This document shows positions 8,272 to 16,427 of a DNA stretch of 34,456 nucleotides, one piece after another. Under the pieces are notes generated by a model. It had not been told where the DNA came from. It worked only from the letters and a program-made list of their open reading frames with translations, and made no database searches. Both the position numbers and the translations under genes were made by a program. Source of the stretch: an uncultured Porphyromonadaceae bacterium (GTDB taxonomy: Bacteria; Bacteroidota; Bacteroidia; Bacteroidales; Muribaculaceae); assembly GCA_905202215.1 (NCBI GenBank), contig CAJKRG010000030.1, positions 1-34,456 of the forward strand, given 5' to 3'. The first letter of the stretch is position 1. Each line of letters starts with the position of its first letter.

Positions 8272-9543
8272 TTATGAGCGCAAGCACACATGCCGGACGA
8301 TATCATCATGTATTTTCCTCATTCTGTGAAATTCATCTGTACCGACTTCCGGAAGTTCCTCATCAGGTTCACTGATACTACCGCTCGCCAGTCTCAGACG
8401 TATCCACATCAGTTGCGCCATCTTCAGCTGATCGGTGAACGCACGCTGAAAGAAAGTCTTTTCATCTATTCCCAGAACATCATCAAGCACTGCCACCAAC
8501 TTCGACCGGTAATCTATTGCCGACTTCAGTGTCGATTCCCAGTCATAAACTCCTGCACCGAGCGCAGTCAGAAGATATTCTGCGCGGGCTTTGTTATACT
8601 GAATGAAAGCATTCCACATCAGTTCGTCTCGGATAGGCTCCACTGCATTGGTAAAATTACGCAAAGCTTCCTCAAGATATATCACTGCAAGATTTTTCTC
8701 CGATGACCGCGGCAAGCTCCTCAACAGCGGAGCTGCATCGATAGAAAACGCATCCGAAATAGCACTATCGAGGCCGACAAGACAGCCATTTATCGTTTTC
8801 ATACTCTTGCTCATGAAAAACAGGCCCATATAATTGAAATATATAGTCCGCGAAATTGCATTTTTCAGCATTGTACCACGCACGTCTATCAGCAACACGG
8901 CATCATCGAACCGGTGATAGCCTGCCTCATAGCACTGATGATTATAGACCGCTTTCAGAAGTCTCACACTTTCACGCATAAGGATGCAGGAACCCTCGCT
9001 CAGTTGTTCGAAATCGTCTACACGCGCCTCTATCAATCCTATCAACGCCTCTATACGTCTTATTTCGTCCGATGCAGCCCCTTTTGTCCTTTGACGTTCT
9101 ATGACAAACGAAAACAGGACTATCACATCTATCATCTCCTGAATGCTGTCGGCAAGCCTTGCACCGGAGTTGATACTCTCCTCATCGAAACGCTCCTCAA
9201 GATAACCGAGCATGCTGTCGCAGATCTCCTCTTTCGATTTTGAGTTAAATCGACGCATCAACGATAAAAGACCGGTACGGTAATTCTCGTTTTCCATCAC
9301 ATTTCCGTCCATACGGCTGATGGCGTTTACGGCATCGATCGACACATAAGTCTTCACACTGATATGATATGCCAGAAGAGCTATGACCACCGACAGAATC
9401 GTAACAACAAAAGTGATAAGGTTATCGAGCGTATTATGATCTTCTTTGGCTGTCTTTATGAACACCACCGAAGAAAAAACAACGACAAAAACAGAAAGTA
9501 ATATCACAATAAAATAGACACTTCTTATACTCTGTGGTTTCAT
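8272..9543 (-). CDS. Uncharacterised two-helix membrane protein with a large helical cytoplasmic domain
   Basis: I do not recognise this 423-residue protein. It opens with two predicted transmembrane helices (about residues 9-29 and 43-62) separated by a short charged loop, KTAKEDHNTLDNL. The remaining 360 residues look soluble and almost entirely helical, with heptad-like leucine spacing and stretches such as NLAVIYLEEALRNFTNAVEP that resemble TPR-type helices without a clear repeat. No catalytic motif is visible. The gene is monocistronic: divergent from the aquaporin and 105 bases from dedA. A -7 box lies only 15 bases before the ATG. A membrane-anchored scaffold or sensor would fit, but no function can be assigned. 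Confidence 0.85.
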   Translation of the reverse strand: MKPQSIRSVYFIVILLSVFVVVFSSVVFIKTAKEDHNTLDNLITFVVTILSVVIALLAYHISVKTYVSIDAVNAISRMDGNVMENENYRTGLLSLMRRFNSKSKEEICDSMLGYLEERFDEESINSGARLADSIQEMIDVIVLFSFVIERQRTKGAASDEIRRIEALIGLIEARVDDFEQLSEGSCILMRESVRLLKAVYNHQCYEAGYHRFDDAVLLIDVRGTMLKNAISRTIYFNYMGLFFMSKSMKTINGCLVGLDSAISDAFSIDAAPLLRSLPRSSEKNLAVIYLEEALRNFTNAVEPIRDELMWNAFIQYNKARAEYLLTALGAGVYDWESTLKSAIDYRSKLVAVLDDVLGIDEKTFFQRAFTDQLKMAQLMWIRLRLASGSISEPDEELPEVGTDEFHRMRKIHDDIVRHVCLRS

Positions 9544-9558
9544 GGCATATTTTTTTCA

Positions 9559-9566
9559 CAAAGATA
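9559..9566 (-). promoter_or_regulatory. -7 box (TATCTTTG) for the unknown membrane protein gene
   Basis: The minus strand reads TATCTTTG 15 bases before the ATG at 9543. Transcription starting about seven bases downstream would leave a leader under ten bases. No clear -33 element was found. Confidence 0.5.
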
Positions 9567-9587
9567 AGGATTTCCGAACTTTTTGCC

Positions 9588-9595
9588 TATCTTTG
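9588..9595 (+). promoter_or_regulatory. -7 box (TATCTTTG) for the aquaporin gene
   Basis: TATCTTTG lies 41 bases before the aquaporin ATG, inside the 93-base divergent intergenic region, back to back with the -7 box of the minus-strand gene. A consensus -33 TTTG is not evident. Confidence 0.55.
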
Positions 9596-9636
9596 GTGTT
9601 TAGATTTCATTATTATTCAACCCACAAAATTCCATT

Positions 9637-10329
9637 ATGAAGAAACTGATTGCTGAAGGTATCGGAACAATGTTCCTCGTCCTTCTTGCCTGCGGCAGCG
9701 CAGTGCTCGCCGGTCCCTCTATCGGCGGTCTCGGTATCGGCCTTTGCTTCGGCCTCGTATTAGTATGTCTGTGCTATGCTTTGGGCAATATCTCCGGTTG
9801 CCATGTCAATCCGGCCGTATCTTTCGCCATGTACCTGGCTGGCCGTATGAGCGGTAAAGACTGCATCGGCTATATCATCTTCCAGCTTCTCGGCGCTACA
9901 ATCGGTGCAGGACTTCTCTTCTGGTTCATCAACATGGCTCCGGGCTTCAACTTTGGCGGCACCACACCTCCGGCAAGCTATCTCGCCACAAATGTGCTCC
10001 AGCCGGGCGCGACATCCGGCATGGCCCTGCTGAGCGAAGGTCTCCTTACCTTCTTCTTTGTCCTTATAGTACTCGGCGCCACAGATCCTTCAAAAGGCTT
10101 CGGTAAATTCGCAGGCCTCGCAATCGGCCTTGCGCTCGGCCTTGTCAATATAGTAGGCATTCCCGTCGACAACTGCTCGGTCAATCCTGCCCGCAGTTTC
10201 GGTCCCGCCGTATTCGATCCTACCGCCTGGGGCGACTTCTGGATCATGGTTGTAGGCCCTGCAATCGGCGCTGTCCTCGCAGTTCTCTGCTGGGTAGCCA
10301 TGGCCGGAGGCCGCAAAGCCATCAAGTAA
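9637..10329 (+). CDS. aqpZ: Aquaporin (MIP family, AqpZ-like)
   Basis: A 230-residue channel with six hydrophobic segments and both NPA loops (residues 58-60 in HVNPAVS and 183-185 in SVNPARS). Aligned to E. coli AqpZ, the aromatic/arginine filter positions are F38, N171, C180 and R186. Three fit a water channel (Cys at the third position also occurs in AQP1), but the second is Asn instead of His (codon AAT at 10147-10149). The flanking residues, GLALGLV before and GIPVDN after, align without gaps, so the substitution is reliable. The change removes the His that narrows water-selective pores, so permeation of something besides water is possible. It is transcribed alone and closed by a terminator. 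Confidence 0.93.
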   Translation: MKKLIAEGIGTMFLVLLACGSAVLAGPSIGGLGIGLCFGLVLVCLCYALGNISGCHVNPAVSFAMYLAGRMSGKDCIGYIIFQLLGATIGAGLLFWFINMAPGFNFGGTTPPASYLATNVLQPGATSGMALLSEGLLTFFFVLIVLGATDPSKGFGKFAGLAIGLALGLVNIVGIPVDNCSVNPARSFGPAVFDPTAWGDFWIMVVGPAIGAVLAVLCWVAMAGGRKAIK

Positions 10330-10362
10330 TACGAGCCTCAGTCCTTTAAGAATATTGAGTCA

Positions 10363-10401
10363 ACTCCCCGGGAACGATTTGCGTTTTCGGGGAGTCCTTT
10401 T
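10363..10401 (+). terminator. Rho-independent terminator after the aquaporin gene
   Basis: ACTCCCCG (10363-10370) pairs with CGGGGAGT (10388-10395), with a 17-base loop, followed by CCTTTT. It begins 34 bases after the stop codon. Confidence 0.75.
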
Positions 10402-10476
10402 AGAGTGCATTTCATGACAATTTTGGCTAAAGACTGAACAATGATATTACAAACACTATCCGCATGGAAACATAAA

Positions 10477-10514
10477 AATCCGGGAAAGGTCGGTTGCATG
10501 ACCTTTCCCGGATT
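10477..10514 (-). terminator. Strong terminator for the abcF-M13-pepT-miaA-nadC unit
   Basis: A perfect 15-bp stem: AATCCGGGAAAGGTC (10477-10491) pairs with 10500-10514 around an 8-base loop. Read on the minus strand, the stem runs directly into TTTTTATG; on the plus strand no T-tract follows. It lies 22 bases past the nadC stop and faces the aquaporin terminator. Confidence 0.88.
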
Positions 10515-10536
10515 AGGAGGGTGTATCATCATTTTA

Positions 10537-11391
10537 TCAGCAATGCTTGAAGCTGAGATCGAGACCCTTTACGGAATGAGTGAGGGCGCCTACGGATATG
10601 AAATCCACGCCGGCTTCGCCATAGCTCCGGAGAGTATCCATGGTAATTCCTCCGCTCGACTCGATCTCGACTGCCGGATTGACGGAACGGATCAGTTTCA
10701 CAGCGCCGGCAGTACGCTCGGGAGTGAAATTATCAAGCATTATACGGTCTACTCCAACGGCCAGAGCTTCGTTGATCTCATCGGTATTACGTACCTCGAC
10801 TTCGATCCTGAGATCTTTGCCGTGCTCCTTGCAATAGTTCTTGGCTTTGGTTACAGCCGCAGTGATACCGCCGGCGAAATCAACATGATTGTCCTTGATG
10901 AGAATCATATCGAAAAGACCTATACGGTGATTGTGACCGCCGCCGATTTTCACCGCGTCCTTTTCGAGTATACGCATTCCGGGAGTCGTCTTGCGCGTAT
11001 CGAGCACCTTGCAGGGAAGACCTGCGAGCTTTTCCTGGTACTTTGCGGTGACTGTGGCAATGCCGCTCATGCGCTGCATGATGTTGAGCATAAGACGTTC
11101 GGTCTGAAGCAGCGAGCGCACAGGGCCTTCCACAACAAAAGCGATATCGCCGGGCTTTACATGAGCACCGTCTTCGATATAGACCGTCATCTTGAGCGAC
11201 GGGTCGAAACGCTCGAATACCCGACGAGCTATGTCCACACCGGCAAGTATACCTTCTTCCTTCACCAGAAGGTGCTGCCGACCCATTTCATCGGGACCGA
11301 TGGTACTTAGTGTGGTATGGTCGCCGTCGCCTATATCTTCGGCAAACGAAAGCGTTATGAGGTCATCTATCAGTTTTTCTCTTGTATCCAT
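10537..11391 (-). CDS. nadC: Nicotinate-nucleotide pyrophosphorylase (carboxylating)
   Basis: Quinolinate phosphoribosyltransferase: converts quinolinate and PRPP to nicotinate mononucleotide in de novo NAD synthesis. The 284-residue protein shows an N-terminal acidic helix and EDIGDGDHTT segment, then the barrel with QRMSGIAT, the arginine/lysine cluster DTRKTTPGMR, KIGGGHNHRIGL, the KDNH motif, and late IESSGGI for phosphate binding. Length is standard. nadA and nadB are not nearby; here nadC is the last gene of a mixed operon after miaA. The 15-base gap to miaA is part of a 7-bp-periodic array. Confidence 0.96.
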   Translation of the reverse strand: MDTREKLIDDLITLSFAEDIGDGDHTTLSTIGPDEMGRQHLLVKEEGILAGVDIARRVFERFDPSLKMTVYIEDGAHVKPGDIAFVVEGPVRSLLQTERLMLNIMQRMSGIATVTAKYQEKLAGLPCKVLDTRKTTPGMRILEKDAVKIGGGHNHRIGLFDMILIKDNHVDFAGGITAAVTKAKNYCKEHGKDLRIEVEVRNTDEINEALAVGVDRIMLDNFTPERTAGAVKLIRSVNPAVEIESSGGITMDTLRSYGEAGVDFISVGALTHSVKGLDLSFKHC

Positions 11392-11394
11392 ATT

Positions 11395-11429
11395 GTCAGT
11401 TAGTAATTAGAAGTTAGGAGTTAGAAGTG
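11395..11429. repeat. Degenerate 7-bp-periodic array at the miaA-nadC junction
   Basis: Five consecutive heptamers on the plus strand: GTCAGTT, AGTAATT, AGAAGTT, AGGAGTT and AGAAGTG (approximate unit AGNAGTT). The miaA stop codon (11407-11409) and its last seven codons lie inside the array, so the C-terminal LLTPNF is repeat-encoded. Similar-period arrays occur at 19379-19420 and 24031-24112. Confidence 0.75.
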
Positions 11430-12327
11430 AATCTATGGCCGCGATGGCTGTGGCAAAAGCATTAGAGGGTGCGAGACGGATTATTTCGGGATCCCGGTTC
11501 ATCCATGTGAGCTGTTTTTTTGCGTAGACACGCGTGTTTTTGGCTATGCGGGCCACAGCAGTATCAAAATCCATCTCACCACGGAAATACGCCGCCATCT
11601 CCTTATATCCCACAGTATTGAGAGAGTTGAAATTGCCTCGTGCAAATGCTCTGCGGGCCTCATCTTCGAGACCGTCGGCGATCATGCGGTCAACACGTGC
11701 ATTGATTCTGGAAAAAAGATCCTCGCGGGACCGTCCGATAGCGAATTTTATGATTTGAAAAGGCCGCTTTGCCACGCGCCCTGTACGCAACGATGAATAT
11801 GGCACACCGGCCTCTAAACTTATCTCGACGGCATGCACCACACGGCGTGTATTGTTACGGTCGACCTGAAGCCAGTAGTCATGATCGCATATCTCAAGTT
11901 GCGCAAGCACTCCTTCGAGACCGTGAGCCTCCAGCATGGCGAGGACATAAGCACGTGTGCCCGCACTGACGGTCGGCATGTCGTCGAGACCGCGGCACAA
12001 GGCGTCGATATACATCATCGATCCGCCACAGACCACCGCCACAGGATTTTTCGCCCATATCGAAGTTAAAATCGACAAAGCGTCGCTCTCGAACTGCGAG
12101 GCACTGTAATAAGCGTCGAGTTCATGCGTTCCCACAAGATGATGGAAGGCACGGCTGCGTTCCTGCTGAGTGGGTGCAGCCGTGCCTATGGGGAGGTCTT
12201 TGAAAATCTGGCGGGAATCGGCCGAGACAATCTCGGTGCGATAATGCTCCGCCAGCCGGATAGCCAATTCAGTCTTGCCCGAAGCCGTAGGCCCGGTGAC
12301 AACAACAAGAATCGGCATTTGTTCCAT
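11407..12327 (-). CDS. miaA: tRNA dimethylallyltransferase
   Basis: Adds a dimethylallyl group to N6 of A37 in tRNAs that read UNN codons. The P-loop GPTASGKT sits at residues 12-19, followed by the hallmark EIVSADSRQIFKDLPIGTAAPT and, later, WMNRDPEIIRL near the C-terminus; the middle contains the RRVVHAVEI segment. I chose the ATG at 12327 (MEQMPIL), which gives 306 residues and starts one base after the pepT stop. A start at 12351 would overlap pepT and add residues not typical of the family. The last residues LLTPNF are encoded by the 7-bp array and are probably dispensable. Confidence 0.95.
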   Translation of the reverse strand: MEQMPILVVVTGPTASGKTELAIRLAEHYRTEIVSADSRQIFKDLPIGTAAPTQQERSRAFHHLVGTHELDAYYSASQFESDALSILTSIWAKNPVAVVCGGSMMYIDALCRGLDDMPTVSAGTRAYVLAMLEAHGLEGVLAQLEICDHDYWLQVDRNNTRRVVHAVEISLEAGVPYSSLRTGRVAKRPFQIIKFAIGRSREDLFSRINARVDRMIADGLEDEARRAFARGNFNSLNTVGYKEMAAYFRGEMDFDTAVARIAKNTRVYAKKQLTWMNRDPEIIRLAPSNAFATAIAAIDSLLTPNF

Positions 12328-12328
12328 A

Positions 12329-13555
12329 TCAGTCGCGACGGTCGGCAACAAGCCGGGCTATCTCTACGATCACGTCCTTGGCCTTTTCCATCGACGGAAC
12401 AGGCACAAACTCGTAGCGGCCATGGAAGTTAAGACCGCCGGCAAAGATATTGGGACAAGGCAGACCCTTGAATGAGAGCTGCGCGCCGTCCGTTCCGCCA
12501 CGTATAGGCTGAACCTTGGGTGTGACACCGGCGCGACGCATGGCTTCCTCTGCGATCTCGACTATATACATCACAGGCTCGACTTTCTCGCACATGTTAT
12601 AGTACTGGTCTTTGATCTCGATAGAGCAACAGCCGGGGAATTCATGATTGATCTTGCGGGCCAGATGTTCGAGCTCTTTCTTACGGCGCTCGAAGCGGTC
12701 GCGGTCGTGATCGCGGATAATATATGTAAGTACAGTCTGCTCGACTGTTCCCTCCATCGACACGAGATGATAGAAGCCCTCGTAGTCCTCGGTATGCTCG
12801 GGAGTCTCCCAGCGGGGAAGCATGATCACAAACTGGTTTGCGATACGCATGGAGTTTATCATCTTGTGTTTCGCATAGCCGGGATGTACATTACGGCCGA
12901 CAAAAGTCACCTTTGCAACGGCAGCATTGAAGTTCTCGTATTCAAGTTCGCCGATCTCGCCGCCATCCATCGTATACGCCCAGTCGGCGCCGAAGCGGGC
13001 GACATCGAATTTATGGGCGCCCTGCCCTATCTCCTCGTCGGGATTGAAGGCAATGCGGATCTTGCCGTGCTTGATCTCAGGATGCGACTTGAGATAGTCT
13101 ACCGCCGAGATTATTTCGGCGATACCGGCCTTGTCGTCGGCACCAAGGAGCGTGTTGCCGTCGGTCACGATAAGATCCTGACCCTTATAACCGAGAAGTT
13201 CGGGAAACTCGGCAGGCGACAGCACTATGCCCTTGTCGGCGTTGAGCACTATATCGCCGCCGTCGTACGACTGCACGATTCGCGGCGACACATGGCGCCC
13301 CGACATATCGGGCGATGTGTCGAGGTGGGCTATAAAGCCTACGACAGGCACATCGGCATCGATATTCGCCGGAAGAGTCGCCATCAGATAGCCATTCTCG
13401 TCAAGACTGATGTCAGACAGACCCATAGCTTCGAGCTCCTCCTTGAGGTGCTCGGCAAAAATCATCTGACCCGGAGTCGACGGTGTGAGGTTGGTGAGTT
13501 CGTCGCTTTGCGTGTCGAACTTCACATAACTCAGAAAACGGTCTACTAAATTCAT
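12329..13555 (-). CDS. pepT: Peptidase T (tripeptide aminopeptidase, M20B)
   Basis: Cytoplasmic dizinc aminopeptidase that removes the N-terminal residue from tripeptides. The 408-residue sequence has the M20 metal ligands in order: HLDTSPDMSG (His and Asp), LLGADDKAG (bridging Asp), NPDEEIGQG (catalytic Glu and ligand Glu), TMDGGEIGELE, and the late NFHGRYEFVP His. The dimerisation lid segment with VGRNVHPGYAK is also present. It starts six bases after the unknown lipoprotein gene and ends one base before miaA. The neighbouring M13 peptidase gene suggests, without proof, a peptide-scavenging theme. Confidence 0.96.
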   Translation of the reverse strand: MNLVDRFLSYVKFDTQSDELTNLTPSTPGQMIFAEHLKEELEAMGLSDISLDENGYLMATLPANIDADVPVVGFIAHLDTSPDMSGRHVSPRIVQSYDGGDIVLNADKGIVLSPAEFPELLGYKGQDLIVTDGNTLLGADDKAGIAEIISAVDYLKSHPEIKHGKIRIAFNPDEEIGQGAHKFDVARFGADWAYTMDGGEIGELEYENFNAAVAKVTFVGRNVHPGYAKHKMINSMRIANQFVIMLPRWETPEHTEDYEGFYHLVSMEGTVEQTVLTYIIRDHDRDRFERRKKELEHLARKINHEFPGCCSIEIKDQYYNMCEKVEPVMYIVEIAEEAMRRAGVTPKVQPIRGGTDGAQLSFKGLPCPNIFAGGLNFHGRYEFVPVPSMEKAKDVIVEIARLVADRRD

Positions 13556-13561
13556 AGATTT

Positions 13562-14365
13562 TTATTCAAAAAGACGCCACGGAAGGGCTGCCTTGAGTGT
13601 TTTTGATTCGTCGTTTTTTGCCTCGTAGACAAAGCGGTAGCCTTCGATACCAAGCGACTTGAGCACGTCCTCGATAAACGGCGCACAGGCTCCGTAGCTT
13701 TCATATTGCTCGTGGAGAGCCTTCTGGTAACGGCCTCGGAGACTGTCCTGAGTCAGATTCGAATAGACAGAAGCCGATTCGAACACAAGAGTATACTGGG
13801 CGAACCCGGTGCTGAACTCGAAAGAGCTTTCCTCTGCCTTGTAGGTGCTTCCATAGACATCGGCCCTGGCCTCCATCAGAATAGCCACATTGTCTTTTAC
13901 AGTTGAGAAACTGAGTTCACTGGGCTTGAGCACAAGAAGTTTTTTGAGACGGGCGGCGCCTATGGTGTATTCCTTAGAATCACCGTCGACACCGGTCAGG
14001 GTAATCTTCAACGATCCATTCTCAGCGGACAGAGTATTGAGGGTGGTGTCGAGGTCTGGGCCTCCGTGGCTTTTAAGCCATGAGGAAACCACATATTCCA
14101 CCAATGCCTGCGAATAGTCGCCGACATGCACATACGGATCGGCATATCCGATATTCACGCTCAGGATGCCCTCGGCATATGATGCTCCGGCAGATTCCAG
14201 ATACATCGGGCTGTCTTCGGCCATCTTGCCGAGTTCGGCTGCTATACGCTCACTCTGCGCGATGAGAGGCGACGGACCACTGCTTTTCTTGGAACATGCG
14301 CCAAGGCCGGCAACTGCCATAAGAACGAGGCCGGCGACAAGGCATTTCTTAAATATCTTTTTCAT
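13562..14365 (-). CDS. Uncharacterised lipoprotein
   Basis: I do not recognise the family of this 267-residue protein. It begins with a lipoprotein signal peptide (MKKIFKKCLVAG, hydrophobic core, lipobox GLGAC with the Cys near residue 24) and a Ser/Lys-rich tether SKKSSG. The mature part seems to contain two similar halves. Each starts with short beta strands (SVNIGYADPYVHV; TLVFESASVYSNL), continues into a helix (ALVEYVVSSWLK; RYQKALHEQYES) and ends in strands. The match is weak, so duplication is a hypothesis. It lies 21 bases after the M13 peptidase gene and six before pepT, so it is co-transcribed with two peptidases. Confidence 0.8.
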   Translation of the reverse strand: MKKIFKKCLVAGLVLMAVAGLGACSKKSSGPSPLIAQSERIAAELGKMAEDSPMYLESAGASYAEGILSVNIGYADPYVHVGDYSQALVEYVVSSWLKSHGGPDLDTTLNTLSAENGSLKITLTGVDGDSKEYTIGAARLKKLLVLKPSELSFSTVKDNVAILMEARADVYGSTYKAEESSFEFSTGFAQYTLVFESASVYSNLTQDSLRGRYQKALHEQYESYGACAPFIEDVLKSLGIEGYRFVYEAKNDESKTLKAALPWRLFE

Positions 14366-14386
14366 ACTTAATGATACAGACTTGTG

Positions 14387-16408
14387 TTACCAGATGACCA
14401 CACGTTCTGCCTCGGGCATGAACATCGGCTGGCCTTCTGTAATGTCGAATGCAGTATAGAAGGGAGCGATGTTACGGAGAGTAGCGTCGACACGCCAGCG
14501 GCCGAGGGAGTGGGGGTCGGAAGTAGTGCGCGAAAGGATCTCGGCATCACGGATATTGCCGGCCCATACATTGGCATAGGCAAGATAGAAACGCTGATCG
14601 GGGGTAAATCCGTCGATAACCTCGCCTTCCTTATCGCCGAGAGCATTGTGATAGGCGGTATATGCAACGCGGAGACCGCCCTGGTCGGCAATATTCTCGC
14701 CGAGAGTGAGACGGCCGTTTGCCTTGGTGCCGGGAGCGACTTCAATGCTGTCAAACTGTGCGACGAGCTTGTCGGCGAGAGCGTTAAAAGCCTCGGCATC
14801 GGCTGCGGTCCACCAGTCGGCGAAGTTACCGTCTTTGTCGAACTGACGACCCTGATCGTCGAAGCCGTGTGTCATTTCATGACCGATCACCACACCGATG
14901 GCGCCGTAGTTGACGGCGTCGTCAGCCTCGGGATCAAAGAAAGGAGCCTGCAGAATACCTGCAGGGAAGCAGATTTCGTTTGTAGTGGGATTGTAGTATG
15001 CGTTGACGGTCTGGGGCGACATGTGCCAGCGGCTGCGGTCTACGGGTTTGCCGTAGTCTGCATTGTAGTAGTCCTGATTGAAGAGGATGGCATTCTGGAT
15101 ATTCTTCCAGTACGACAGTTCAGGGTCAATGGTAAGAGCCGAATAATCGCGCCATTCGTCAGGATAGCCGATCTTCACGGTGAAAGCGGCCAGTTTCTCC
15201 TGTGCGCGGGCCTTTGTCGAGTCGCTCATCCATGTAAGATTGTCGATATGCTGTCCGAGAGCCTTCTGGAGGTTACCTACGAGAGCAAGCATTTTCTCCT
15301 TCGAGGTAGCAGGGAAGTATTTTTCGACATAAAGCTGGCCGAGAGCTTCGCCGAGGATGCCATTGGGTACGGCGAGAGCACGCTTCCAGCGGGGCTGCTG
15401 TTCTTCGACACCCGACATCACCTGGTTGAGGGCGAAGTTGGCGTTGATGAAATCATCGCCGAGATAGTTGGCGGCAGAGCCTACATATGATGCTGTCATA
15501 TAGTCGCGGAGCACCTGATCGGGCTGTTTTGTCAGAGCCTCGGCGACAGCGGCGTAATATGCCGGCTGCTCGACAACGATAGAATCGACATTAAGCTTCT
15601 GAAGCTCAAAATAACGGTTGAGGTCAACCGCGGGATAGGTCTTTACGAGCTCTGCAACCGTTGTAGGATTGTAACATGCGGCGATGTTGCGCATTTCGGT
15701 GCGGGTCATCTGCTTGCCGGCAAGTTCTGTCTCGATGGCAAGTACATTGTCGGTGAATTCCTTGGCACGGGCCTCGTCGTAGCCGATAAGACCGGCGAGA
15801 GTGGTGAGGTATGTGCGGTAGGCTGCGAGCACCTGGTCGTTGCGATCGGACTTGATGGTGTAGTAGTCGCGGTCGCCGAGTCCGAGACCACCCTGGCCCC
15901 AGTACATGGTGTTGACATCGGAATTTTTGAGATCAGCCTGCACGCCCGTACCGAAGAAAACGTCGAGACCGGGCATGGTAGCCATAAGTTCAACGATTTT
16001 CTCGCGGGGAGTGGTGGCGATAACCTCAAGATCGGCCTTAAGAGGCTCGATACCCTGTTCGTTCAGACGCACGCTGTCCATGCCCATGGCATAGAGATCG
16101 GCGATCTTCTGGGCATTCGATCCGGGAGCGGCCGTAGTACGGTCAAGACCGAGCACAAGCTCACGCACCTGCTCGCGGTTGTTTTCGCCGAGCTGGTCGA
16201 AAGTTCCGAAGCGCGAATATTCAGGCTTGAGAGGGTTGGCTTTCATCCAGCCGCCGCACGCATAGTCATAGAAATCGTCTCCCGGCTTCACGCTTGTGTC
16301 GAGATGACTGGCGTCGATACCTTTGGGCGCCTGCTGGCGGGTGCACGAACCGGTAGCAAGACCGGCTGCGAGCACAGCGCCGATGATAAGATAAGTTTTG
16401 CTGCGCAT
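14387..16408 (-). CDS. M13-family (neprilysin/PepO-like) zinc metallopeptidase, lipoprotein
   Basis: A 673-residue endopeptidase of the neprilysin/PepO family, which cleaves short peptides. The zinc motif HEMTH lies near residue 510 in VVIGHEMTHGFDDQGRQ, the third ligand in ENIADQGG near 569, and the substrate-binding NAYYNPTTNEICFPAGIL just upstream. I chose the ATG at 16408: it gives a lipoprotein signal peptide (MRSKTYLIIG to the lipobox ATGSC, Cys about 22) and a 19-base gap after the ABC-F stop. A start at 16447 would overlap the ABC-F gene and bury the signal peptide. The enzyme probably acts at the cell envelope on imported or external peptides. Confidence 0.94.
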   Translation of the reverse strand: MRSKTYLIIGAVLAAGLATGSCTRQQAPKGIDASHLDTSVKPGDDFYDYACGGWMKANPLKPEYSRFGTFDQLGENNREQVRELVLGLDRTTAAPGSNAQKIADLYAMGMDSVRLNEQGIEPLKADLEVIATTPREKIVELMATMPGLDVFFGTGVQADLKNSDVNTMYWGQGGLGLGDRDYYTIKSDRNDQVLAAYRTYLTTLAGLIGYDEARAKEFTDNVLAIETELAGKQMTRTEMRNIAACYNPTTVAELVKTYPAVDLNRYFELQKLNVDSIVVEQPAYYAAVAEALTKQPDQVLRDYMTASYVGSAANYLGDDFINANFALNQVMSGVEEQQPRWKRALAVPNGILGEALGQLYVEKYFPATSKEKMLALVGNLQKALGQHIDNLTWMSDSTKARAQEKLAAFTVKIGYPDEWRDYSALTIDPELSYWKNIQNAILFNQDYYNADYGKPVDRSRWHMSPQTVNAYYNPTTNEICFPAGILQAPFFDPEADDAVNYGAIGVVIGHEMTHGFDDQGRQFDKDGNFADWWTAADAEAFNALADKLVAQFDSIEVAPGTKANGRLTLGENIADQGGLRVAYTAYHNALGDKEGEVIDGFTPDQRFYLAYANVWAGNIRDAEILSRTTSDPHSLGRWRVDATLRNIAPFYTAFDITEGQPMFMPEAERVVIW

Positions 16409-16427
16409 TGTAACTAAATATATTGGT

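Noticed and set aside
14384..15490. A 368-codon plus-strand frame opposite the M13 peptidase.
   Set aside because: It is a shadow of the conserved zinc-peptidase coding sequence. Runs such as alternating Val/Gly look like complemented codons rather than a real hydrophobic domain.
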